From: Nectonema munidae
Taxonomy: Eukaryota; Nematomorpha; Nectonematoida; Nectonematidae
NCBI GenBank assembly: GCA_030549495.1
Contig: JAUIRK010000976.1
Coordinates: forward strand, 411,001 to 475,000
Length of the DNA: 64,000 nucleotides
Reading direction: 5' to 3'
In this document: positions 46,338 through 58,095 of the stretch, piece after piece
Layout of the letters: each line of letters begins with the position of its first letter
How positions within the stretch are numbered: the first letter of the stretch is position 1
Made by a program: the position numbers and the translations under genes
Notes under the pieces: generated by a model
Told to the model about the DNA's origin: nothing
Seen by the model: the letters and a program-made list of their open reading frames with translations, nothing else
Databases searched by the model: none

Positions 46338-46470
46338 AACTAACTATCTAACTAAGTAACTAAGTATCCTTCTAACTAACTCACAACTAACCAACTAATT
46401 ATCTCGCTAACTAACTAGTTAACTTACTAACTAACTAATTAACTCATAAACTAACTAAATAACTCATTGT
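46338..46470. repeat. Imperfect (CTAA)n tandem array
   Basis: Degenerate repeats of CTAA, often CTAACTAA with TAACT, occupy about 130 bases. A shorter related array occurs near 20000-20055. Confidence 0.7.
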
Positions 46471-46577
46471 GTATTGATTTATCACTTCTTTGAACATTAT
46501 TTAAGAAATGACTAATTTTGTCACTCCTTTAATTACTATATAATTGTATATAATTTAAGAAATTACTATATAATTTC

Positions 46578-47500
46578 TTAATTACTTTTGTGACCAATCA
46601 TCACAGATGCGCCCTCAGATCCAACAGCTAAAAGTTTACGTTTGACAACTTCGATACTAAGCGCAGTCACAAATGACTCAAAAAGGGTCTGGGAAATTAA
46701 TTCAGCTCTCCCATCTTTTAACTTTGACATTTTCCAAAATAAATTCTCAACATCTCCTTTTACATCAAGTCTAACATAGGAAATTAAAACAGACAAATTG
46801 CTTACAGTGGTTGACTCATCCACCATAATTGAAAAGTGCAAACATTCAGAACTTCGTATGTCTGCAATGAGTTCAGCTTTCATTTCCTGCGCTATAAATG
46901 TCATAATATTTTTTCAAGCATGGTCACTAAATAGTAATAATCCCATTTTAAGTCCATTCAATTATTTTTTGTGCTTTTTGAAAGACAAGTCTTCTTTAGC
47001 AATCATATACGCTGTCCTAAATACTCGAACCATTTTTTGGTGCCTAGATTCCACGAAATTTGAAGCTTGTAAATCCTGTTCATTGATGGAAGCCGTAATT
47101 AAATCCTTGTCTCTGTCTTTGATAGCGTCAACAATTAAATTATGGGACTTTGATTTCGAGTGCTCGCTAACTTTTTCAGATAACTTTTTCTTTCTTTGCC
47201 CTTTACTCCTCCACCTGAGACGCCTATTTCACTCCCCTGCCTTTCCACACGTAAGCCAGTTGATGCATACTTAGGCGGCATTTTCATAAAGTCTTCGCAC
47301 GTTTTGCAGAAAAGTTTTTGATCTTTGTGAGTGAGCCATGGATGACGATTTTTCCAGATGTTATAGGGTGTCTCTGTAAGTCCGATTGGCAATTGGTTCA
47401 CCTCTTTTGAAGCGATTTCTCCAGAACTTATGCTTTCTTCATCTATAATTTGGAAAAAAGGCGGCTCAAAGCTACAAGATGGCATTGATTCACAGCTTCA
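46578..47500 (-). mobile_element. hAT-type transposase relic (KIAA1586/ZNF862-like)
   Basis: The minus strand opens MPSCSFEPPFFQIIDEESIS, then WKNRHPWLTHKDQKLFCKTC (a TTF-like finger), then a KLSEK...HSKSKSHN linker and INEQDLQASNFVESRHQKMV, and finally SIMVDESTTVSNLSVLISYV near 46780-46840. The order is that of vertebrate and invertebrate KIAA1586/ZNF862-like domesticated or active hAT proteins. It is split over two frames, and the C-terminal half with the dimerisation domain is absent. It is most likely a truncated transposon. Confidence 0.65.
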
Positions 47501-50500
47501 TCCCTGACTTTTTTGCTGCACCTTGACTCTTTAAAAACCCAGTTGAAGTCGTTTGTCGCTTCATCTTCAATTAGTAATGATATATAGCAGTATCAATGAA
47601 TCTGAAATATAGTAGAAATTACGCAATAAATACCATGATTCTCAAAATAAAATATAAAATGAAAATATGCCACAAATAAATAAAATTTTGAACACAAAAG
47701 ATGATAAAAATTGTTCAAACTAAATTCGAATAAAGTCATTAGCATTTTCCAGCCCCATATCAATGCATCAGTATTTTGTCAACTTTAATTTATATCTCGT
47801 ATCAAATTTTCAGTGAACAAACAGTTATCTTTGTTGATGGTGAAAACATCCTAAATCAAATGGCTTAAAACCAAAATACCTGTATTGTAATCTTTAAAAC
47901 AGGGTCAGGGTTAAGTTTAGAATTAGCTTTAGGATTAGTGTCAGGATTATTTTATCTTAATATTTACAGAATTTTATTTCTGCCGTTTTGGTTTTATATA
48001 GTCTGTTAACCAAGAACCGCCATGTCTATATTGAAAAGCAGTAAATTGTTCTTTTTATAAGTGATTATAATAATTATACTACAGTATGCTAGTCAAAAGT
48101 TTAGTTAATTTTGTGGACTAGTTAGCGTTAATGCAAAACTATCTTATTCATCCCTTGTTTACCCCTATGGAGAAAAATGCACACTATGAAATAAAAGCAA
48201 CATGTAAAATGACATATGTTTTGAAAATGTCAAATTAATTTTGCAGAGAAAGTTGACATTGGTGAAATATTTCTTCTCTCGTAGATCAATTGATGAAGAA
48301 GCTTTTCATTTGGCTATAACTTTTTCAAAACTTTCTTTCGAGTTTGAAGTATATTAAAAATGAAAAACACTTTAAAAATGAAGACAAAGTTTTTTGACTT
48401 AGTATTGGTTTCTTTTCTTATAAAATTATCAATATCTGGTAAAATGTGTCTTATTTTTAACATCTATTTACTCTTCAATATACTTATGTGAGTTTTTAGC
48501 ATATAAATATGATCAAAAATAAATACCTTAACAAACCTACATTATAGTTTTTTAGGTTGTTTGAAGCTTATAGCACTAAGTAATTGCAAAGCTAATTTTG
48601 AAAAAATAGCTAGAAATTTGCAAAATAAATCTTAAAAATATTAAAACTTTTGTTTGTGATAATCTTCATGTACACATTAAAAATTTTGGTGTTGTTTTGT
48701 TTTTTTGGGATCTATAATAAAATCTGGAAAAAGCTGGCAAGAGTCGCTTTTTGAGACTACTTACTGTTTGTCTGCGGAAAATTTTGATGAGTACCGGTTT
48801 ACATATTGCGCCTGTAGAAATAATTTTTCTTTCTGAATGGGCGCCATTCAAAAATGGGTGGTGGGGTGTGTGTGAATGGCCCAAATTTTTGGGAAGACTC
48901 GTAATAAAGCGTTACTTTTTTTGGTGATGCAAAAACACATTGAAAATATGAATTTAATGTTTCATCCTATTTTAGATTATTTTAGGCGTAGCACACCAAG
49001 TTTATCCTTTCATAATTTTGTGATAGATGGCGTTAAAATGTCAATATATTGACAAAGCTAAAAAGTCATCCATTTTTATAAAACAGAGCCCGGTGATCTA
49101 ATTTTAGTAAAATTTTTCTCAAGAGTAGTTTTTTATAATCTGGCCGAACTTACTTTTCTTTTAACATTTATTTAAAAAAATAAACTTTAGTTTTATCGTT
49201 TTCACCTTCATAGAAAGTATAATTTCTTCTGTCACTTAAATATAACTTTTTGAATTCTTTTCTGAATTTATTAAAAACATCATACACCAGATGTTGTATA
49301 TACTTTCAAATCTTGTCAACCTTTTTTTATTAATAGTTTTTATACAAATATACCTTTTTTTACAAGGACACCAAAGAAGAGCTTTCTTAAACTTTTTTTG
49401 AATGCAAATACATGTTGTAGTTAAATGTCCGGCAAAAGTTTTACAAAGTCTTTAAAATTGCTTTCTTCTAGTAAATTCACCGCGAAGAACTTGATCCTTC
49501 TTTGTTTTGTGTATGAGGATTTATCAAAGGCACGCCAAGTATTGCAACCATATTATTATTTGAAACGATGGCAGGCATTCTCTCTTCATATAGTGAAACT
49601 TGTTTTTTAATGCAGGTATAACAGCTTTCCAAACAAATGTAGATTTATTAAGTTTGATGATGTCCATGACTTCCACTTTATTTTTATAAGCCGGGGTAGG
49701 ATGAATATATATTTTATTTGCATAGCCCTCACTGCTTCTAATAATGATTGAAAAATAGCAGAAGATGCTGTGGGAAAAACATGGGTTCTAGACAACGCTA
49801 AAACTATTCTTTCATATATAAAAATATATTATAGTTCCAATTTTTCTACATCTTTTATGAAATCTTTTGTACACAAGTTGTGTATTTTCATCTTATAAAC
49901 TTTAATCATCATAACTTCTTTCCAACTTTTTTCCATCAATTCCTTCAATTTTTATTTGCATTTTATTTTCAAGACGCGCATTTTTTTCTTTTCAGCCTTT
50001 TTTCGTTTATTAAAACAACTTCGAATATCAATGCTTCCATATGAAGTCTCTTTCCTATCTTCCATAATTTCTTTCAAAAACAAAATATCACCGTTAATTT
50101 CATTTTTTCAAAATCAGTTTTTGTAAATTTGATATCTTCTAGCTTTTTCAAAACATCCCGTGGCCAAAAAAGAATTTATGCTGGCAAAAAGGAATTATGT
50201 TTGCAAACCTTTTTGGTGGATTTTGTTTTTAGCTAGTGTAGGTATGTTTGCTTTTTGATAGAGCTTTTTACTTCTTCAACAACATTTTTTGAAGGAAGCA
50301 CACTAATCTTTGATTGTTTCGACGAATCTTTATTTCACTCATATGACCTAAGTAGCATAATAAGACTTGTGAGAACGTAGGAAGCTTAGCATTAAGTGTT
50401 CAGGTACAGGAAAATCATTTAACAAAAAAAGAAATGGTTAAAATTTAGAGTTGTATAAGGCATGAAAAACAGAACAATTTTAAAAAAAGGGGGAAATGAA

Positions 50501-51304
50501 AAATTAAGTTTATACTTGTATGCCTTATGTAAAATATAAAAATCAAAATGTTTGAAATATAACTCATTTTTCATTTTAAAAACTTAAAAAAATAGAAATT
50601 AAAAATGAAAGACATCACTACAAAAAACTTTTTTACTTGATTTTTAATATTTTTTGATATGAAATAAGAATATAATAATAATAATTTAACTTACTTCTAA
50701 AAAAAATTCACAGAGGAATAAACTAATATAATTTAGAACTAAACTAAAATTAAAAATTTTAATTCATTTAATTTAATTAACCAATTTATTTATAATGAAT
50801 TGTTTTTTTTGTAAAAAAATATTTTATTATAAAATTAAATTATTCTTTATCAAAATAATTTTTTGCATTAAACTCCAAATTAAAATATTTATCAGTTTTG
50901 CGTGTTTTCTTTGTATTTTCTATCACTTTTATTGCCTTTTTGCAAATAATATTTGATCGAGGTATCTAAATAAGGCATTTTTCAGCAGAATTACATTTGG
51001 TTTCTTAGCATAATGAAAAAAATTGTCGAAGATTTCACATTTGTATATTTAAATCACTCACAGATACTCATACACCGTGAGATACACACATAAATGCACA
51101 CACACACACACTTTTCCAACCTTGAAAGATGCGTAATCCAAGACATTAGACGTGCCAGTATAAATTTATTTATAAGCTTTAATTTTAACATTTTTGAAAA
51201 AAAATTCTAATGGCTTAACTAAGCTATAGAAAGTGATTTATCTGTGTCAAAAAATTTCAAGAGAGTGTATATACCAAAGGATATTAACTTCAAATATATT
51301 CAAA
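47501..51304. other. AT-rich stretch with unidentified broken reading frames
   Basis: Between ~49400 and 50200 the minus strand contains several short coding-like pieces in different frames (for example NKSTFVWKAVIPALKNK and LEDIKFTKTDFEKMKLTVI). They suggest an old multi-exon or mobile coding sequence, but I recognise no family. No other feature is supported apart from the exon-like segment at 48765-48811. Confidence 0.3.
48765..48811 (-). other. Exon-like segment, unassigned
   Basis: A very good acceptor (attatttctacag) and a consensus donor (gtaagt) frame 47 bases reading AQYVNRYSSKFSADK plus CA. It is too short to identify and is not obviously joined to a neighbour. Confidence 0.2.
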
Positions 51305-51644
51305 CCAAAATATTTGGTGAACAGACAAAATGCCGATGTATATAATGTCCAAGGACAAAATTTCGACAGAGAAAATAACGATGGACATAATTTCGACAAA
51401 CAAAATCTCCAAAATCGCTTGAAGAAGACATAATGTCAACGCTAAGAACGGTAATTATCAATAATAATAATAATATAGTTGATATATGATTGAAGTTATT
51501 AATCAAGTTAGTTAGTTATCTCCTCTTCTAATGATTGGCTACATTATTTCCGTAGACATTATGTGCTTTGTCATTTTGTCTGTGGACATTTTGTCCGTCG
51601 ACTTTATGTCCATCAGCTTTTTGTTCAGCGAACAAATATTTTGG
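51305..51644. mobile_element. MITE made of GACAAAATGTCC-like units
   Basis: The ends are inverted repeats CCAAAATATTTG (51305-51316 and 51633-51644), with further matches inward (GTGAACAGACAAAATG against GCTGAACAAAAAGCTG). The arms consist of degenerate units near 13 bp: GGACAAAATTTC, GGACATAATTTC and GACATAATGTCAA in the left arm; GACATTATGTGC, TGTCATTTTGTCT, GGACATTTTGTCC and GACTTTATGTCC in the right. Related pieces, ACTAGCTGTTCACCCAAAAT and neighbours, occur at 62690-62790. There is no coding capacity; superfamily unassigned. Confidence 0.55.
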
Positions 51645-52543
51645 ATATAAAAATAAATAGCCCAGGATTCCTCATTTTTCAATAATTTTTTATCACAGAA
51701 AAGGTATAACGAATCTCCAATATTATGATAGAGCACTGGCTTCCCTTGCGCAAGTGTTACCGCTTTTTTAAAGCCAAATGACACTTCAAAAGACGCAGAA
51801 AAGTGAACATTACAGGCGTGCTGGTATGCAAGGGAATTTTTGATAGTGAAGTTTCTTCTTGCTTGAAATGTTTTGCCACTTTCAATTTTGTAGCAACCTG
51901 TAATTATATGCTTTGATTTTTACTTTAAAATCAACCACCTTATGCATAATTAACCCGATTTTGGCATAAATATAATTAGGTAATCTGGTATTTCGATTTG
52001 TTAGCTTGTTAAACCATTATGTTCTTTATGAAAAGCTAGATAAGCGATAATCTACATAATTCACTAGATATTTTTTTAGATATTATCACGAAAATATAGA
52101 TAAGCGACATTTAATTAGCTTCTCTAACTAAAGCATAAAATAAAAATTATCCAAAATTTAATTAAAATCATTGAACATTGATCAAATTTACTTAAAAGCT
52201 AAGCTTGAATACGAGTCTTAAAAATGGCATGCTTTTAACTAAAAAGTAGAATACAGTATCTTTTTCAAATAACAATTAAAAATAGACGGGAAAGCAATCA
52301 TGCACAATATTACAAAATTTCATCCAACTGAATTTAAATAAAAAATTTTAAATAATTAAAGGGCTTAGCAAAGAAAAAACTCCAATTTTTTGAGCTTATA
52401 CAATCGCGTAGTCTTTTTCAAAAAGCATTTTTTGTTGAAAAGAATTATTTGCAAGGCGCAAGGTTTTCAGACGATAAATATTTTTAACACACTTACTTAC
52501 GTTCAATTGAATTGCATTTCTTCAAGATAATTCAAGTTCTTAC
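51645..52543. other. AT-rich stretch, no gene seen
   Basis: Contains near-repeats of GATAAGCGA around 52034-52108 (two copies) but no frame or splice pair that I can support. Confidence 0.3.
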
Positions 52544-52588
52544 CTCGATGCTCCACAAAGCTTTATCTTGGAGCCCTTCAGATAAAGT
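52544..52588 (-). other. Exon-like segment, unassigned
   Basis: The acceptor gttttttag-like tract and donor gtaaga flank 45 bases that read TLSEGLQDKALWSIE in one frame (phase 0 on both sides). A second frame is also open. Its phase does not fit the exon-like segment at 53486-53602, so at least one of the two is mis-bounded or spurious. Confidence 0.22.
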
Positions 52589-53485
52589 CTAAAAACACAT
52601 AGCTTAAGATTTATGTTAATCATATAATACACGAAATGTTTTATGTATAGCAAATTTATAAATGTTTGTCTTTGCTAACTTTTGTATTGCGGTTGTATGC
52701 AACCCAATGCGATTTTTAAGCACAAAAAGTTGGATGTTCTGGTGCTAAGGAATACTAAGGTTAAATAAATCGAAAATTTCTGCGTAATTTACGTGTATTG
52801 TTCGTTTCTATATTTTTATTGCTTTCTTTGTTCAAGTTTCATAAAGGTCACATTCATGCACAAAGAATGAAAAGAAGAGTGGAACCAAATTGACAATAGT
52901 AAAACTTAATGATTTTTAAGAAAGGAAAGCCATTTTTTATTACTTTATTAAATTTAAGTTTTTTCCTATGGTTTCTGTTGATTTGCGATACAAGCCATAA
53001 AAAAGTTTTATTGATCGAAGAAAAGGATTTATGCTTTCAGCTTTCATTGTGTGAAGGATGGCAGTAACGGCGTATTTTTTATTCTTTTTAAATATTTAAA
53101 TTTATGTAAACAAAGGTAATTTGCAAAATGGATACTTTGTAATTCTCCCAAATTTTGCCTTCCAATTACTTTTGAATTTGGGATGTCTTGTAAATTTCTC
53201 GCTTTCCTTGAAACGTAATCATTTATGTATAAGAACACTAACGATAGATCTTTCACAAGGAAATCGCTTTTTTGGAGAGTCCAAAATATAGATGAATTTA
53301 AAAAAGAATGAAACTACAATTTCTAAAATTAATTTGGCATAACTTCATATTAATTCTTCAGCAATTTTCGTTAAAAAGTATGTGATATCGTTTGGAATAA
53401 AGTTAAGTTCCTGACAAATAACCAATTAAAAAGGTCAGAATCATTCTCAACCTAAAATAGGAAGTGTCATTGAAAGGTAACTCAC

Positions 53486-53602
53486 TCATCAATGCTCTAA
53501 GCATCAATTGGACGCTCTCTCCAAGTTTTGTGTAGATCAGTAGCTGAGCGCGAAGATTTACAATACCAAAACATGAAAGCATCGGATGAATGAAAGCATT
53601 GG
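53486..53602 (-). other. Exon-like segment, unassigned
   Basis: From an acceptor tctgctaag to a consensus donor gtgagt, 117 bases are open in one frame: NAFIHPMLSCFGIVNLRAQL then LIYTKLGESVQLMLRALM. The composition is less AT-rich than the surroundings. The opposite strand is also partly open (QVLCRSVAEREDLQYQNMK), so a transposon remnant is an alternative. No family is recognised with confidence. Confidence 0.25.
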
Positions 53603-53739
53603 CTTAGCAGACTTTTATATTCCCATCAGCCATCTGTAGTTTTTTACCCCTTCAGGGTATTATGATAATTCGTTTACAGCTAATTTTCCAGCAATGCTAA
53701 AGTCTAGCCAGTACCTACAACTATTCCAAATATCTTACA

Positions 53740-53950
53740 TCCTTTATACTCAATTTTCTTTTCCAATTTCTTCTATTTTGCTCTTCATCTAATTCCAAGT
53801 TTTTTTCCTCATATCTTTTTAATCACTTCTTTCCACCTTACCTTTGGTCTTCTCTTAATTTTGCCGGTAATTGGTATCCCACATGTTAATCAGGCTCGCC
53901 AAACTATCACACATGCCTTTCTTGCACTCTCTCTAAATAATAGCTCTTTC
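53740..53950 (-). mobile_element. LINE C-terminal fragment
   Basis: Reverse-complemented, it reads GIPITGKIKRRPKVRWKEVI followed by a KKDM-like stretch and, after a frame change, LELDEEQNRRNWKR. This is the G-R-P-K-x-x-W-x-x-V pattern at the C-terminus of RTE-type LINE proteins, as at 14825-14890, but a different copy. Confidence 0.5.
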
Positions 53951-54399
53951 TCTCTGACCTAAGAGCAATTAGAAAAAGCTTATTTTGACTTAATTCTTTC
54001 AATTAAAATTAATTAAATTCTTTTAAACGTTAGAAAAATTGTTTTTACTTCTGAATTTTTTATTTAACCTACTTTCTTCACTTTTTAAGTAAAATGTTAT
54101 ATATAAAAGTCTTAGTTAACCTTCGTTTGATATAATGAAATTCAATTAACACCAGAAGTTATTTGGAGGCTGTTAATATATATAAAAGTTAAAGGAATTT
54201 TCCCTCTTAAATTAATATAAATTTGACTACAAAAGAAATGATATCTTGTTAAGATACGTTATTGAAATTAAACATACTCTCATTCAAAACCATGTCAAGA
54301 AAAAAATGAAGTTGTTAAATCGGAAAACATGACGTGTTTATTACTTATCTAACAAATCTAATTGAAAACAAGGAATTGATGAAGTTGAAATTAAAAATA

Positions 54400-54530
54400 T
54401 AGAAGCCCGCCTCTTTCAGAAAGCAGGAGATCAGGGTTCGAATACCCAATTATTTGAAAATGAGAACTTATCCACTCGATGAAAAGGAGGCATTGTTCAG
54501 TCTTAGTGTGAAGGTCAATTCTTTAAAAAA
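54400..54530 (+). repeat. tRNA-derived SINE copy
   Basis: B-box GGGTTCGAATACCC lies at 54434-54447 and is preceded by a poorly preserved tRNA-like head (AGAAGCCCGCCTCTTT...). The following CCACTCGATGAAAAG resembles the tail motif CTTCTCGATGAAAA of the copy at 57971-58095. Confidence 0.4.
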
Positions 54531-55097
54531 TACTCAATTGTCGTACTTCTCCGCTTAAAAGAAGTTTGCACTTGGATACATATATAATCAAATAGCTTGA
54601 AGCTTCATAAATTTGAATTTTTGACATTCTCATAAATGAAGCTTTCATTTCTACAATTTTGTCATTTAGAGAATTATGCCTTTCCCAAATCTATGGGTGG
54701 AGTTTTTATAAAGCAAAATTTTGTTTACCCTTAACTAACCACTGTCCATATGTAATGAATGTTGCTCTAAATTAATGATGATTTTTAATTAATATTTATA
54801 GATGAAATGATTTACTAACTTACTTTACACGTAAATATGCCCTCAATATACACAAATATTACGACTATGAATGGAAATTAAAATTTCACTCCTACTTGGA
54901 TCTACATTTTTCAAGGAATTATTTCGTAATGGACTTTGTATCAGCTTCATACTAGCATTAGTTAATCCTTTCTTTAAAGTAACTTACCCTCCTATATCTT
55001 CTTCCAGCGACTTAAGTTTTTAATTTTTATCATCTTCAGAGTTTCTAGGCAGTAAAATTAACGGCATTGTGTGCAGGCAAACAGATTTTTGATAATA

Positions 55098-57609
55098 CAG
55101 TGGAGCCCGCTTATTGTCATACCCTCCGTGTATGAATAAATTATGACATAATCCGGGATATTCTAATATCCGGGCTTAGCTATTTTCATGATTATGGTGG
55201 TTATAACGATTTAACTGTGCGTGGTTATACATGTAGGGGCCTACACTGATAAGTGGCAACACGATGGTTAACAATTAAAACAAGTATTTATTACATTTTT
55301 CAGACATTATTATCACAATATACAAATAAAAGAATAAAAAATTTATTTATCACTTTTTTCATACATTATTTATTAAAATGTACAAATAAAAAATATATAC
55401 ACACGCATTGACAAGTAGGCCTAAACAATCCATCAGGTAAGTTTTTTTCATTTGAAGCTGTGGATCTGCGAATTGTCTATTTAGATTTAAAAAAAGTCTG
55501 TTATGCAGGTCTGTTTGGCAGATGTTGCAACCGCCGTTTGCAGCTCACTTTCCAGAGTGTAGAAGGTGGTGAGATCGTGGCCGATGGCTTCCAGATAGGC
55601 ACGCACAGATGACAGGCCGTCGAGGGCAACGTGGGCCTTTGGTGGTGGAGGCAGTTCAGCTGACTCATCGTCACTGTCAGCAGTGGGGCAGACATCTGGC
55701 TGGCGTACTGTGTCACAGATGTCGTCATCTGTCAAGACCCCATGGCACTCAGTCTGGGAATCCACGTCCACGTAGGCTTGGAACTCTTCTGTTGTCATCC
55801 CATCTGGTGCCTGGACCTGGTGGTCTGCAGTGGGAGCATCTGGAGCAGAGGGGATGCGGAAGCCGGCATGGGCAAAGCAGTTTGCCACACTGGACTGTTT
55901 TACATCCTGCCATGCCACTTTCAACATGTGCATAGCATCCAGGACTGTAAACTTGCGGGCGAAGGTGCTGGCAGAGAACTCAGCTTCACCTGCGTCGATG
56001 TATGCAACAATCTTCTGGACCACCTTCTTCCTGTAGAGTGCCTTCAGGTTTCGGATGATCCCCATGTCACATGGCTGCATGATGGAGGTCGTGTTGGGCG
56101 GCAGGAAGAAGAGGCGAATGTGGGGATCTGCTGCATCCTTGGGGTGAGCCGAGCAGTTGTCGAGGACAAGGGCAATGTGCCGCCCCTGCCTGGCCATGTC
56201 ACGTTCAAAGTCTCTTAGCCAGTCTCGAAACAGGTTGCCAGTCATCCATGCGTTTTTATTGTTCATGTATGGGACTGGAAGCTGGGGGACTCCTCTAAAG
56301 CACCTGGCTTGGCACTTTTGCCAACCACCAGTAGAGGACGCTTGTCACTGCCGTCCATGTTGGCAGTGACGAGGGCGGTGAGACGTTCCTTGACCTTCTT
56401 GCTGCCGCTCAGCTTCTGTGCTGCATCTGCCAAGGTGCCGTCAGGTAGGGCACGGAAGTAGATTCCCGTCTCATCTGCGTTGTAGACGTCACAGGGTTCA
56501 TACTTCTCATGCAGCTCGGGCAGCACAGTTGAAAGCCATGTGTCTGCAGCTGGGATCTCAGCATCACTTTTCTCCCCATGTGCCTTTTTATATTTGATCG
56601 AGAAACGGTCCTTCCAACGGCAGATCCAGCCATTGGTTGCCTTGAAATCGTCCTTTCCTAGGTTGGCAGCGAGCTGGTTGGCCTTCTCCTCCAGGACTGC
56701 AGTGGTGATGGGACAGCCATGGGTACGGGCATCCACGAACCAGGTGTAAAGGGCCGTCTCGACGTCAGCTGCCTTGTCAGTCCGCATGCGTTTGCCGTTC
56801 TTGTTCTGCTCAGCATCTTGCAGGATCTGGGACTTCTTGCTGAGAATTTTTGAAATGGTGGACTGTGAAACACCATACGTTTTGGACAATTGAGTTTGTG
56901 ATTGGCTAGATGACCACTTTATGATCTCCAGCTTCTGGGCAAGGGACAAGTCATTTCGCTTACGTTTAGCACTCATGATTAAAAACTGAAGAACTGAAGA
57001 ATAGCTTAGCACAGTGTCTGTAACAATAGAGCAGATCGGCAAATGTTGTTTTGATTGGGAAGTTTATTTAAGATCAAAAGGATGCATCCTTTCAAGACCT
57101 GTGTGTGCAGTGTGCAGTGTGTGTGTTGCTGCGTGGGTGCATGTGCGAAGCTTCGTGATCACAATGTTGCTTTCGTGATCACATGTGATTTATCGACGCA
57201 TTAACCTGTCAGAAGTCTCACCAAATGGTTAAAGCCAAATGATTTTTAACGGGAAAGTGCGACCATGCGCGAACACTCATCATGGTGATGCTTATCGATA
57301 ACATCGTCATGGTCATGGTTAATTAAGGGATTAGACTTTGATGTAACTTATTGGTGCATTACTGTTGGTTTAGTGATGAGATAGGAGTTCAAGTTGATGA
57401 AAAAATGCGTGTATCGGCGCGATAATCCTGCAAAATGTTATTCTAAAAATTAATTTTGGCTAATTTTCTATGACAATAAACGGGAATATCTATGACATTA
57501 AACGAGCAAATTTCTATGTTTTGTATAGGAAATGGTTTGGGATTTCAATATTTTATGACAATAAACGGGATATTCTATAAAACGGTATGATATTAAGTGG
57601 GCACTACTG
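55098..57609 (-). mobile_element. Tigger/pogo DNA transposon, 2.5 kb, nearly intact
   Basis: The ends are inverted repeats: CAGTGGAGCCCGCTTATTGT at the left, and CAGTAGTGCCCACTTAATAT when the right is reverse-complemented. They are followed by CATACC on both sides and flanked by TA (55096-55097 and 57610-57611), the pogo-family target. The right subterminal region repeats ACAATAAACGGGA. The single transposase gene fills the centre. The element is GC-rich next to its AT-rich surroundings. Confidence 0.9.
55487..57042 (-). pseudogene. Tigger-type (pogo, DDE/D) transposase with one frameshift
   Basis: The natural start is the ATG of MSAKRKRNDLSLAQKLEIIK (~56976). A CENP-B-type N-terminal HTH (QTQLSKTYGVSQSTISKILS) and a second HTH_Tnp_Tc5 region (TNGWICRWKDRFSIKYKKAH) follow. 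The catalytic core has all three acidic residues: NADETG, LDNCSAHP and MQPCDMGI. The C-terminus is acidic and ends CITDFF. Around 56290-56305 the frame changes by one base: AAGCCAGGTGCTTTAGAGG should read K-P-R-C-F-R-G as in other Tiggers, so one base appears to be lost in the CCAGG stretch. After it the reading resumes with MNNKNAWMTGNLFRDWLRDF. No other break was seen. Confidence 0.88.
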
Positions 57610-57970
57610 TATTCCCCCAATCAAATTTTATTTACTTTTCAACTCTATGCATATTGGCTATGGAAAATGTTGCAATCGCTTCACTATTTGTATATTCCAT
57701 TTTTCTTACTTCCAAATGCGCTAATATTACAACGCACGTACTGAAAAAGTACCGACTATTTCACGGCTAAGTAGGACTTCGTTCAGACGTAAGCGCAATC
57801 TTCTCCAAAATTGAAAATTCATTATCAAGATCTCAAAAAATAAGTTAGCCCATTTCTTGAAGCATGTTGAGGTTGACCTATCTATCTTATGTATATATTA
57901 CACGCATATATAATAAGTTTTGTGCTTAGAATTAGGAGTAGTTATGGATTTGTGAAAGAAATGAGAAAGT
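57610..57970. other. AT-rich stretch, no gene seen
   Basis: No frame, repeat end or splice pair was identified. Confidence 0.3.
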
Positions 57971-58095
57971 AGGGTTGGTTAGGTACTGGGTTTCGATAAC
58001 TCAATGTCTTGGGTTCGATCCCGCATCGAGCTTACTTTCTTCATAGTTCGATACAAGCGGGGCAAGTGTGCCTTCTCGATGAAAACACACCGCGA
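57971..58095 (+). repeat. tRNA-derived SINE copy, best preserved
   Basis: A-box-like GGTTGGTTAGGTACTGG (57973-57989) and a perfect B box GGGTTCGATCCC (58011-58022). They are followed by a tail CAAGTGTGCCTTCTCGATGA shared with 7415-7465 and 60645-60700. This copy links the tRNA head to the tail motif, so it defines the family. Confidence 0.6.

Noticed and set aside
55742-56218. Plus-strand 158-codon frame within the Tigger
   Set aside because: Shadow of the GC-rich transposase on the opposite strand.
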